Below the pieces are notes generated by a model, which saw only the letters and a list, made by a program, of their open reading frames with translations, had not been told where the DNA came from and did no database searches. From Fluviicola sp. (lineage in GTDB: Bacteria; Bacteroidota; Bacteroidia; Flavobacteriales_D; Crocinitomicaceae), in the NCBI RefSeq assembly GCF_039596395.1, contig NZ_JBCNJT010000001.1:1833315-1897314 (forward strand): a DNA stretch of 64,000 nucleotides, written 5' to 3'. A program made the position numbers and the translations under genes. This document shows positions 57,161-64,000 of the stretch, piece after piece. Each line of letters starts with the position of its first letter. Position 1 is the stretch's first letter.

Positions 57161-57529
57161 ATGAATGATAAAATTGAAAATTGCAATCCGGGTGAAGAAT
57201 ATTATCAGGCAATTCTCAGGTCGGTAGGTGATTCGCTGTATGCAATTGGCGGGAAATGGAAATTAAAAATTATCATTTCCTTATTTAATGGCACTAAACG
57301 GTTCAATGATTTGCAGAGGAGTGTTACCGGAATTTCAGCAAGAGTTTTGTCCAATGAATTAAAAGAGTTGGAGCTGAATGGCTTTGTAAAGCGAAAAGTA
57401 AACACCGAACATTTTACTGAAGTTATTGAATATGAACTAACGGATTATAGTTTTACATTAAACGATGTTATTATGTCCTTAAGTCATTGGGGAGTCAAAC
57501 ACAGAGAGCATGTTAAAACGTTGCCTTAA
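57161..57529 (+). CDS. HxlR-family transcriptional regulator 2
   Basis: 122 residues from the ATG at 57161-57163 (MNDKIENCNPGEEYYQAI); an earlier in-frame TTG at 57137 is judged unlikely. Winged-helix domain: SVGDSLYAIGGKWKLKIIIS, LFNGTKRFNDLQRSVTGISA, RVLSNELKELELNGFVKRKV, VIEYELTDYSFTLNDVIMSL. A Cys lies near residue 8, as in electrophile-sensing HxlR proteins. Divergent from the oxidoreductase gene 56121-57059, which it probably regulates. Confidence 0.92.
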   Translation: MNDKIENCNPGEEYYQAILRSVGDSLYAIGGKWKLKIIISLFNGTKRFNDLQRSVTGISARVLSNELKELELNGFVKRKVNTEHFTEVIEYELTDYSFTLNDVIMSLSHWGVKHREHVKTLP

Positions 57530-57662
57530 GTTTTAGCTCTGTGACTTTGCTGGGAACGTCACACTTTTGAGGGAGGGTTTGGAACGGGTATTGCAACTTG
57601 AAGCAATCGATTGATGTGTGTCCGGGATATTATTAGCCAATGCTTTCCAAATAGGCAAGGAG

Positions 57663-57710
57663 GCATAACAAATTAATACTTTTCGCGCTCTTAATTATTT
57701 GGTGTTATAG
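57663..57710 (-). other. attC-like imperfect palindrome at the 3' end of the orphan gene
   Basis: Minus strand: CTATAACACCAAATAATTAA, an 11-base spacer, TATTAATTTGTTATGC. The outer arms TATAAC/GTTATG pair, and the inner arms (CAAATAATTAA and TATTAATTTG) pair with bulges, the general shape of an integron attC site. The TAA stop codon of the gene at 57705-58262 lies inside the first arm, as in many gene cassettes. It could also be a weak terminator. Confidence 0.3.
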
Positions 57711-58262
57711 AACATCTTTTTTTATCAAAAAATTGTAGATGAATAACCCAGCAAAAATGAGCCAAACAAATAAAGGAGAATATCTTGTATCTTCTTTTCC
57801 CTTGTTATAATCATCCAATTTTAGAAATGTTTTTTTATTAGATTTTAATCCATATATCCTCTTAATTCCTACGAACAAATTCATCATTTCTTCAAATCCA
57901 ATATTTTTCGATACTAGAATTTGGATTTGGCTACCTGTCTTTAATTCAGATTTAACATCATCTGTAGCTAAAGCATCATAACTTAAGTCATCAGTTTGAT
58001 ATCTATATTGGTCTGAATCCAAATCAAGCTCCATATAACACCCACCTTTTCCTCTATCAAATTTCGGTTCTCTACGCAGATATCCTGATATTTCTGTTAA
58101 TTCTGATTCTTCTATTGAATAATTAAAAAAATAATTAACTGACCATCCTAGGGCAATTAACAATATTGAGCCGTATAATATTTTCTTTGTGTTTCGTTTC
58201 ACTCTCGTTGATGTTCTATAATGGATTTCAGGCCCTGCGTTCGGGTGAGTTTCAGAGCACAA
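57705..58262 (-). CDS. Orphan membrane protein of unknown function
   Basis: About 185 residues. The frame starts with TTG (58260-58262); no better ATG is seen, so the true start is unclear. There is one N-terminal membrane helix (about 28-46, ILYGSILLIALGWSVNYFF), an extracytoplasmic beta-rich domain (SGYLRREPKFDRGKGGCYME, KTGSQIQILVSKNIGFEEMM) and a second helix at the C-terminus (FVWLIFAGLFIYNFLIKK). The sequence is more AT-rich than the neighbouring regulators. It is flanked by an attC-like palindrome and by a hairpin-bearing spacer, a setting seen for mobile single-gene cassettes. Not recognised. Confidence 0.6.
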   Translation of the reverse strand: MCSETHPNAGPEIHYRTSTRVKRNTKKILYGSILLIALGWSVNYFFNYSIEESELTEISGYLRREPKFDRGKGGCYMELDLDSDQYRYQTDDLSYDALATDDVKSELKTGSQIQILVSKNIGFEEMMNLFVGIKRIYGLKSNKKTFLKLDDYNKGKEDTRYSPLFVWLIFAGLFIYNFLIKKDVL

Positions 58263-58310
58263 AGTTTCAATTTATTACTAAGTTTTAGTCGCACTATGTT
58301 TCAAGTTACA

Positions 58311-58344
58311 CGTAAGCCCACCTTACGCAAAACTCGTGTTAGCG
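58311..58344. other. Hairpin CGTAAG-CCCAC-CTTACG with GTTAGCG word
   Basis: Perfect 6-bp stem with a 5-base loop at 58311-58327, followed by CAAAACTCGTGTTAGCG. It lies upstream of the orphan gene and is of a type I associate with mobile-cassette borders in Bacteroidota (from memory, unverified). Confidence 0.35.
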
Positions 58345-58430
58345 AAGAGGGCAAAAAGAAAAAGCGAACTACCGAAGTATGATTTCTATATTGACTCCTG
58401 ATAGCAGACTTTCTTCGTCAGTCGCTACAG

Positions 58431-58492
58431 GGTCACCACAAAGTGCAAAAGGCATCCCCGAAGGAATGCCTTTTTCTACTTTAGTGGTGACC
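58431..58492. repeat. 62-bp inverted repeat spanning the tRNA 3' end and terminator
   Basis: GGTCACCAC at 58431-58439 pairs with GTGGTGACC at 58484-58492, then AAAGTG/TACTTT and AAAAGGCAT/ATGCCTTTTT pair inwards to the terminator hairpin. The right arm contains the encoded CCA end of tRNA-Arg. Confidence 0.7.
58451..58475 (-). terminator. Rho-independent terminator of tRNA-Arg with UUCG loop
   Basis: Minus strand: GGCATTCC-TTCG-GGGATGCC then TTTTGC. The 8-bp stem is closed by a very stable C(UUCG)G tetraloop. A T-run on the plus strand too makes it usable from both sides. Confidence 0.85.
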
Positions 58493-58561
58493 TCGTCAGG
58501 AGTCAAACCTGAAACCTTCAGAGCCGTAATCTGATGCTCTATTCAATTGAGCTACGAGGCC
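58485..58561 (-). tRNA. tRNA-Arg (anticodon ACG), CCA encoded
   Basis: 77-nt cloverleaf on the minus strand: acceptor GGCCTCG/CGAGGTC with discriminator A and encoded CCA; D-arm GCTC-AATTGAATA-GAGC; anticodon arm TCAGA-TTACGGC-TCTGA (ACG, decodes CGN Arg codons after A34 to inosine); variable loop AGGTT; T-arm TCAGG-TTTGACT-CCTGA. Two tertiary positions are changed together: A19 instead of G19 in the D-loop and T56 instead of C56 in the T-loop, so the usual G19-C56 pair becomes A19-U56. Confidence 0.93.
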
Positions 58562-58645
58562 TTGTCTTTAGACGGGTGCAAAGATAGGTGCTTTTTTTGT
58601 TTTTGCAAGCAATCTTTGCGCTTTTTTTCTTGTTAATCTAAATTC

Positions 58646-58915
58646 CTATTGGATTTCAGCTGTTATTCCTCTTTCTAACAGCGCAGTACACATCGGTTCT
58701 AATTTTTCATAATCCCCGCGTTTTACCTGACATTTGCCATTGAAATGGACAATGTAGGTACATTGTACTGCCTGTTCAACCTCGTGTTTGCATACTTTGA
58801 TCAATGATTCGATCACGTGATCAAATGTATTGAAATCATCGTTGTATACTACCAGGTCCTTTTGTTCTGTCAATAATTCCAGGACCTCTGTTTCGTTTTG
58901 TTCAAGCGTTTGCAT
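58646..58915 (-). CDS. clpS: ATP-dependent Clp protease adaptor ClpS
   Basis: 89 residues. The core VVYNDDFNTFDHVIESLIKV (near 22-41) contains the conserved N-D-D/N-x-F segment that binds the N-terminal residue of substrates. Then CKHEVEQAVQCTYIVHFNGK and a C-terminal CTALLERGITAEI. ClpS docks on ClpA or ClpC and delivers N-end-rule substrates to ClpP. The usual length for Bacteroidota. It stands 84 bp downstream (minus strand) of tRNA-Arg's start; no Clp genes are in the window. Confidence 0.93.
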   Translation of the reverse strand: MQTLEQNETEVLELLTEQKDLVVYNDDFNTFDHVIESLIKVCKHEVEQAVQCTYIVHFNGKCQVKRGDYEKLEPMCTALLERGITAEIQ

Positions 58916-58959
58916 CTATTCTGTTTGTTTTACAAAGTTAGTACTTTCTTTACAGAATG

Positions 58960-59023
58960 AGAAATAGATTCAGAATGAGGATTGGTTCTTCATTCCCTCA
59001 GCCGCGGCTGACTCATTTTCATT
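58960..59023 (-). repeat. Dispersed palindromic element, copy 4 (degenerate)
   Basis: The minus strand from the stop of the 59019 gene reads GAATGAAAATGAGTCAGCCG, CGGCTGAGGGAATGAAGAAC, then CATTCTG-type hexamers. The palindrome TCAGCCGCGGCTGA at 58998-59011 is perfect, but the flanks differ from copies 1-3. The GAA TGA end of the large gene lies at its edge. Confidence 0.55.
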
Positions 59024-62000
59024 CTGTTTTTAACCGGGCTCCGTGCGTGGTAAAAAGCCCTTCGACTTCTTTCCGTTGTGCTTCGCCACTGACGCTCATC
59101 GAAATCTCGATCGTGGAAGCGTTTGTTTTTACTTCGTAAGGAAGTGTCAGTCGCAGTAACCAGTTTGCCCAGGAACCGGGAATTTCTTTATAGTCCCATA
59201 CTCCTACAACTAACTTTTTATTTGGTTCATTCAGTTCGGTTTGTTTTCCGGGGATTTGTACCAGTGTATCAAACACCACCGTATTGTTTACCAAACGCGG
59301 TAATTCTGTACTTGCAGGTGTTTTGATGCGTAAATCGGTTTGATCGAAGTAGAAATCTCCCTGTACGCGCAATTGGTTCATAATTTTGCGCGGGTATTCG
59401 GAATAAATTTCTTTCGAAACCAACGTATATTGGTTCAATACCGGTTTTTCGATCACCGGGTTTTCTTTCGCATATTCTTTGGCCAGTTGGTCATTCACCG
59501 GAGTTTCGGGTACTTTCGGAAGTTCCTGTTCTTTGAACAGAATTCCTTCTCCGCGCTCTGCCAGCAAGTTCTTCGCTTCCTGCAGGGAAATGCGTTCTCC
59601 GTTGAAATAAGCCGTAATAAACGCATCCGAAACACCTTTCTCGACTGCTTCCCCTTTCTTCGGGCGTGCTTCGTCTACCGAACGGAAAGTTCCCGTGGAA
59701 TAACGGATCTGCCCGTTTTCCAAACGGCGTGTCACCAACGGATTGATATCGTGCAGCTGCTCTTTTGTTGCCGGACGGTTGTAAACACCGACCTGGACCG
59801 TGTAGAACAATCCTTTGATTTCCTCACTGGCAATGGCAACTACTGCTCCCGGAGCTTTGTTGTAATCGCTCACTTTCGGTTCAGCTTTGTATTTCGCAAT
59901 AGTATCCGCCGGAAGCTGTGCAATGGTGTTTTGAATGACTTCCATCACAATCGAATCCTGGCGCATCGGCTTACACAAGCCCTGCTCTTCCAATTGGCGC
60001 GCTTCTGCCAGGGAAATCCGTTTTCCGTCGCAATAAGCAACCACGAACGCATCTTTGTAACCCAGGTTGCGGATATCCTGCTGTGCATCCAGTACTTTCT
60101 GACGGTTCCCGAAATAACCCGCCAGATAACGTGTAATTCCGTTGTCCAGCTTTTCACCCGTTACCGGGCTGAATTCCTTAAACAAAGCTTCCGGGATCGG
60201 CTTGGCAAATGCTCCTACCTGAACGCGGTAAACCAAACCTGTCGGTGCCTTCACTCCTACCGGAATGGCTTTCTTAATGACTGCCGGAGCCACTTCCGGC
60301 TCGCGTTTTATCTCAAATCCGTTCCCTACTTCCGGTGCCAATACATCGGCAATGGTTGTGGAAACGCTTGATTTAGGCTGTACTTCCCGGGTCAATACGT
60401 TTTTCCAGGCTTGCTTGTCGCCTTCCACCGTATTCAAAGCCGTATTCAAGCTATTCTCCTTCTCCGTTATCTGTTCGCTCTTGGCTGTCAATTCATTAGA
60501 CAGCTGCTGAATCTGCGTTTGCAGTTCTGCACGCTCCGCCGGATCTTTCGTTGCAACGTATTCCTTGCGTTTCTCTTCCAATTTCGTTTTCAGCTGGTTT
60601 GCCGATTCCTTCAAACGATTGATTTCCTGTTGCTGTCCGCGCAATTTCGGATAGTCTTTACTGGAAGCAATGGCCTGCTCTTCTTCGATTGAAACTGATT
60701 TTGTCAAAGCAGGATCATTGATCAAATCATAAGTCTTTTCAGCATTCAGCGCATTTAACTGCTCATCGATCTTCGCGACAGCGTTTACAAATGCCTGCTC
60801 CTGTCTTTTTAAATCTTCTGCCTGCTTCGGGTCGGTTGTTGCCTTTTTCAACTCGCTTTCAATGTCACCGATCTCAATGGAAAAACGTCTTTTCTGTTCT
60901 TTTAAAGCCGTTTCCGTTTGAACAGTTTGTTTGCTTTCTTCGAAAATCTTTTGACTGTTCAGGTATTCGGTTGCCGCATCCAACAAGGTTGCCTGACTTG
61001 TTTTTTCCAGTACAGGATCGGACGAATGAGTTCCTGTGGAAACGCGTTCAAGTACTGCATTTTTCACCGGATCGGAAGTCGATACAGCTTCCAGGGTCTG
61101 TTTTTTCTCTGCGGCGGTATTTCCCAAAGCCAGAACCGTTTTTTCCTGGATAGCTGTTTCCGCTTTCTGCTGTGCTTCTTTATTGACAGCTAATTTATTG
61201 GCGATTTCCGTTTTTTCTTTGGCTGAAGTTGCTGTTCCGAGCTGTCCCTTCAACTGTGTTTCTTCTTCCTTCAGTTTTGCCAGATCGGCCTGCGGATTTC
61301 CGGAAACTGTGGTTTTCACCGCAACCGGTGTTTCCACCTCAATCACCCCTTTTCGCTTGCGGATTTCCTCCAGTTGCTGCTCCAACAATTCGATCTTTTT
61401 CGCATCTGGGGATTCGGAACGTTTTTCCTCGTCTATTTTCGATTCGATGCTTTCCGACAGTTCGTTCAGAATTTGCAATTGTTTCGCCGCTTCTTCTTTG
61501 CTACCTGGTTTTTGGGTCATTGCGAAATTGTACTCGCTTCCCAATACTTGCTCCAAACCAGCTACTTCGGAAACCGGTGTTTCTGCTTCCACAGCCGCTT
61601 TGCGATTCTGAAGCACTTCCAACTGATTTTCCAGTATTCCGATCTTGCGTGTGTCCGGGATGGCCGCACTTTTTTCTTCTGCAATTTTCGTCCGGATCGT
61701 TTTGGAAGCTTCCTCCAGGATTTGTAATTGTTTCGCCGCTTCTTCCTTTGTAGCCGGCTTTTGCGTCATCGCAAACTTGTAATCGTCGCCCAACGCTTTC
61801 TCCAGGCTCACCACTTCCGTAGCCGGGTTGGTAACTACAGTTGGAGTTTCCGCTTCCACCATTCCTTTACGGGTATTGATGACCTCCAGTTGGCTTTCCA
61901 GTCTTTCGATCTTCTTCGCATCCGGGTTCACTGCACGTTTTTCTTCGGTAATTTTCGAAGTGATCGTTTTAGCCGTTTCCTCCAAAAGTTGCAGCTGTTT

Positions 62001-64000
62001 AGCAGCTTCTTCCTTTGTTGCAGGCTTTTGTGCCATGACGAAGTTGTATTCACTTCCCAATACAGTTTCCAAACTTGCTACATCTGATGCAGGATTCGTA
62101 TCTGTAACCGGTGTTTTATTCGCGGAAGCTTTCAACTCCTCTTCCGTTTCTCTGGATTGCTGCAAAAGTTCCGTCAAAACCTGGTTTTCGGCAATTTTCT
62201 CTGCCGAGAACTCTTTTTCCAGGGCTTTTGTATTTGACTGGATCTGTTTTTCGATCGCAACCTGTAGTTTCTGCTCTTCCTCTAATTTTCGAACGGCTTC
62301 TTCCTTACTCAAATTCTGGATTTCATCCGCACTCAAAACCTGGTATTCCGGCATGACTTCCTGGCGAACCTGCTCGTCTTTCAATTTTGCTTTTACCTGG
62401 GAAACCGCAGTTTGTTTCTGTTCATCCAGCTTTGCTTCGTGAACCGCTTCCAGTTGGTTCAGATCGATTAGTTTGTTGATAGCCGCTGAATCAGCCGGAT
62501 TTTTTGCCACGATCTTTTTCGTCTTGTCCTGCTGATCTTTAATCACTGCAAGTAACTTCACTTCCTCGTCGATGACCGCTTTTGTTTTTTCTGATGGAGA
62601 AGCAGTTCCGGACTCGATTTTTGCCAGATTCTCTTCATAGACCGGGCTGATTTCTTTCACCAGGTCTTTTTCCGTATTCTTCGGCTCCACGATTGCGGTT
62701 GTACTTAAGGTTTTAATTTCTTCGTTGCGGGAAATAATGTTCTCTTCGAACTGGTCTTTCAACTCTTTCAGAACTTCTTTGCGCTTGTTGCTGACCGCAT
62801 CTGTCTTCAGATTTAATGCTGTCAATTCCTTATCAATGGACTCAATGGTTTTTGTTTCCAATTGATTCAGGGCTTTCAATTCGCCCAAACCATTCTTATC
62901 ACCGATTGCTTTCTTTTCAGCTTCGTAATCCGGGGCAACCTGGGCCAATTCTTTTTCGATCGTTACCGCAGCAACTTGTTCGTTCTTGCCCGCTTCAATC
63001 TCATCCAGCTTGTCCTGGCGCTCTTTCACCACTGCTTCCTTGTCTTTTTTCAGCTTGGTTAAAGCCTCTTTTTTGTCCTGCAGTTTTTGGTTCAACGGAT
63101 CTTTTGTCAGGGATTCGTAGACTTTATCCAATTCTTTATCTACCTGCTCCAGCAAGGCTTCATCTACTTTATTCTGATCTGCCAGGCGTTCTTCCGCATT
63201 CGAATTATTCCCGGCATTCTTTAACTCCGTATCGTAATTCGGCATCAAAGCAGCCAATTCTTTTTCTGCCGTAGTGGTGGTGTTTACCGGAAGCTGAGAT
63301 TCGGAAAGAATGGTTTCCCGGTTCTTCGCATTTTTATCCTTCATTGCTACAACTTCTTTTCGCTGCTCGGTCAACTTCGTATCTCCCGGATTCTTCGCCA
63401 AACCTTCATCGATTTTTGCCAGTTCCTGCGTCAATTTTTTATCCAGCTGCTCGTTGTTCTTCACCTTCAGCGCCACTTTTTCTTCGTGGGTCAAATCCGT
63501 CTGCTTGTCCACCGCATCCTGGGAAACCGCATAATCTTTTTCAAATCCTTCTACGCGTGTTTTGGATTCCTGGGCCAATACATCATTGGTTCTTGCAGTA
63601 ATTTGGGTCGTATCGATCGATTTCAGCTGCTCCTTTACGTAGGCTTCCAAAGCACGCACATTGTTGGTGTTAATCACCTCCAATTTCGCATCAGCCTCTG
63701 CTTTTGTGGCTGTTTTATTATCGTTGGTATGCTGCAGGTTATTAATAAAAGTAATCTGCTTCGTATTCCCGAGTTCCTTTTTCTGAATTTCTGCCATTTT
63801 GTTGTCCAGGCGCTTCACTTCTTCGGAAACCAATTGTTTTTCAGACTCTTTGGAATCAATTTTTGATTGAACAGCCGGCTGGTCTTTTGCTTTCGCAGCG
63901 GCCAATTCCGTTTTGAGTGCTGCAATTTCCTTATCCAGCTGTGCCTCACTTTGCTGGTAGGAATTCAACTGCTTTTTCAGCTGTCCCAACTGTTTTCCGA
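59019..64000 (-). CDS. Large coiled-coil protein with two C-terminal SPOR-like repeats (5' end outside window)
   Basis: At least 1660 residues; the frame is open to base 64000, so the N-terminus lies to the right. From the window edge to about residue 1240 it is almost continuous coiled coil, rich in Lys, Glu, Gln, Ala and Thr (QLVSEEVKRLDNKMAEIQKK and similar). Three repeat-like blocks (VLGSEYNFVMAQKPATKEEA, ALGDDYKFAMTQKPATKEEA, VLGSEYNFAMTQKPGSKEEA) are spaced about 85 residues apart near 650-820. Two SPOR-like modules follow: GLVYRVQVGAFAKPIPEALF near 1250 and GLFYTVQVGVYNRPATKEQL near 1391, each ending in DAFhxAYxxGxRISLxEA. SPOR modules bind peptidoglycan, so it is probably an envelope-spanning structural protein. 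Name unknown. Confidence 0.85.
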   Translation of the reverse strand, partial: GKQLGQLKKQLNSYQQSEAQLDKEIAALKTELAAAKAKDQPAVQSKIDSKESEKQLVSEEVKRLDNKMAEIQKKELGNTKQITFINNLQHTNDNKTATKAEADAKLEVINTNNVRALEAYVKEQLKSIDTTQITARTNDVLAQESKTRVEGFEKDYAVSQDAVDKQTDLTHEEKVALKVKNNEQLDKKLTQELAKIDEGLAKNPGDTKLTEQRKEVVAMKDKNAKNRETILSESQLPVNTTTTAEKELAALMPNYDTELKNAGNNSNAEERLADQNKVDEALLEQVDKELDKVYESLTKDPLNQKLQDKKEALTKLKKDKEAVVKERQDKLDEIEAGKNEQVAAVTIEKELAQVAPDYEAEKKAIGDKNGLGELKALNQLETKTIESIDKELTALNLKTDAVSNKRKEVLKELKDQFEENIISRNEEIKTLSTTAIVEPKNTEKDLVKEISPVYEENLAKIESGTASPSEKTKAVIDEEVKLLAVIKDQQDKTKKIVAKNPADSAAINKLIDLNQLEAVHEAKLDEQKQTAVSQVKAKLKDEQVRQEVMPEYQVLSADEIQNLSKEEAVRKLEEEQKLQVAIEKQIQSNTKALEKEFSAEKIAENQVLTELLQQSRETEEELKASANKTPVTDTNPASDVASLETVLGSEYNFVMAQKPATKEEAAKQLQLLEETAKTITSKITEEKRAVNPDAKKIERLESQLEVINTRKGMVEAETPTVVTNPATEVVSLEKALGDDYKFAMTQKPATKEEAAKQLQILEEASKTIRTKIAEEKSAAIPDTRKIGILENQLEVLQNRKAAVEAETPVSEVAGLEQVLGSEYNFAMTQKPGSKEEAAKQLQILNELSESIESKIDEEKRSESPDAKKIELLEQQLEEIRKRKGVIEVETPVAVKTTVSGNPQADLAKLKEEETQLKGQLGTATSAKEKTEIANKLAVNKEAQQKAETAIQEKTVLALGNTAAEKKQTLEAVSTSDPVKNAVLERVSTGTHSSDPVLEKTSQATLLDAATEYLNSQKIFEESKQTVQTETALKEQKRRFSIEIGDIESELKKATTDPKQAEDLKRQEQAFVNAVAKIDEQLNALNAEKTYDLINDPALTKSVSIEEEQAIASSKDYPKLRGQQQEINRLKESANQLKTKLEEKRKEYVATKDPAERAELQTQIQQLSNELTAKSEQITEKENSLNTALNTVEGDKQAWKNVLTREVQPKSSVSTTIADVLAPEVGNGFEIKREPEVAPAVIKKAIPVGVKAPTGLVYRVQVGAFAKPIPEALFKEFSPVTGEKLDNGITRYLAGYFGNRQKVLDAQQDIRNLGYKDAFVVAYCDGKRISLAEARQLEEQGLCKPMRQDSIVMEVIQNTIAQLPADTIAKYKAEPKVSDYNKAPGAVVAIASEEIKGLFYTVQVGVYNRPATKEQLHDINPLVTRRLENGQIRYSTGTFRSVDEARPKKGEAVEKGVSDAFITAYFNGERISLQEAKNLLAERGEGILFKEQELPKVPETPVNDQLAKEYAKENPVIEKPVLNQYTLVSKEIYSEYPRKIMNQLRVQGDFYFDQTDLRIKTPASTELPRLVNNTVVFDTLVQIPGKQTELNEPNKKLVVGVWDYKEIPGSWANWLLRLTLPYEVKTNASTIEISMSVSGEAQRKEVEGLFTTHGARLKTE

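Noticed and set aside
58391-58440. Second tRNA gene on the plus strand
   Set aside because: T-arm and acceptor-like words are present but no D-arm, anticodon arm or complete acceptor stem can be formed.
59340-60371. 343-residue plus-strand frame inside the coiled-coil/SPOR gene
   Set aside because: Low-complexity complement of the SPOR region, without recognisable domains; the minus-strand frame has clear repeats.

Overview
The window reads as chromosomal DNA of a member of the Bacteroidota, most likely Flavobacteriales. The genus is inferred, with a Fluviicola/Crocinitomicaceae-like organism the best guess. Support: two secreted proteins with type IX secretion (T9SS) C-terminal sorting domains, promoters of the Bacteroidota type (TTG, about 20 bases, TAnnTTTG), an RND efflux pump fused to its outer-membrane channel, a LytTR membrane regulator, and the four-gene ligase-associated DNA repair operon.

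Layout. 1-5476: heavy-metal efflux operon (His-rich small protein, RND-TolC fusion, periplasmic adaptor, all minus strand). 5532-8526: NAD(P)H-hydrate dehydratase, then a membrane protein/histidine kinase/response regulator operon. 8583-12722: four secreted or membrane-anchored proteins of unknown role, including two paralogues ending in a RPCPRLC motif and an exported protein with a phage tail-collar-like C-terminus. 12927-18773: two SDR-AraC pairs, a HAD phosphatase, and a hypothetical gene whose 3' end is duplicated on the far side of the second pair. 18846-22819: T9SS-exported YCF48/BNR-repeat protein, GNAT acetyltransferase, and a frameshifted SnoaL-like gene. 22937-27360: an AT-rich accessory island bounded by 53-bp inverted repeats, with three PIN-like proteins (one frameshifted), a truncated EEP nuclease and an unknown gene. 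27375-29484: an injection-system-type effector-like protein, a Cys-rich copper-binding protein, and a DUF559 endonuclease inside a cluster of palindromic repeats. 30076-36483: a 2135-residue T9SS adhesin with 22 tandem 49-residue repeats. 36566-43319: an SDR gene and the ligase operon (exonuclease, ATP-dependent ligase, helicase, PdeM). 43399-49569: membrane protein, S41 peptidase, LytTR regulator, NHL-type propeller, 2H phosphoesterase, lipoprotein. 49709-57529: third SDR-AraC pair, Xre/DUF2975 pair, lipoprotein, DUF1801/Tag pair, and two divergent HxlR-oxidoreductase modules. 57705-64000: an orphan membrane protein in a cassette-like setting, tRNA-Arg(ACG), clpS, and a large coiled-coil/SPOR protein running off the right edge.

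How the genes work together. The clearest theme is small oxidoreductase modules each paired with a dedicated regulator: three SDR-AraC pairs in the same gene order, and two HxlR regulators transcribed divergently from an SDR and a quinone-oxidoreductase-like gene. All three SDR-AraC promoters share one layout: a direct repeat with a 21-22 bp period starting 20-21 bases upstream of a (C/G)AnCTTTG -7 box. The other themes are a repeat-rich accessory segment (22.8-29.6 kb) carrying several putative nucleases, and a family of dispersed palindromic elements with core GATCAGCCGCGGCTGATC between genes. No computation or database search was run; identities and family names come from reading motifs.
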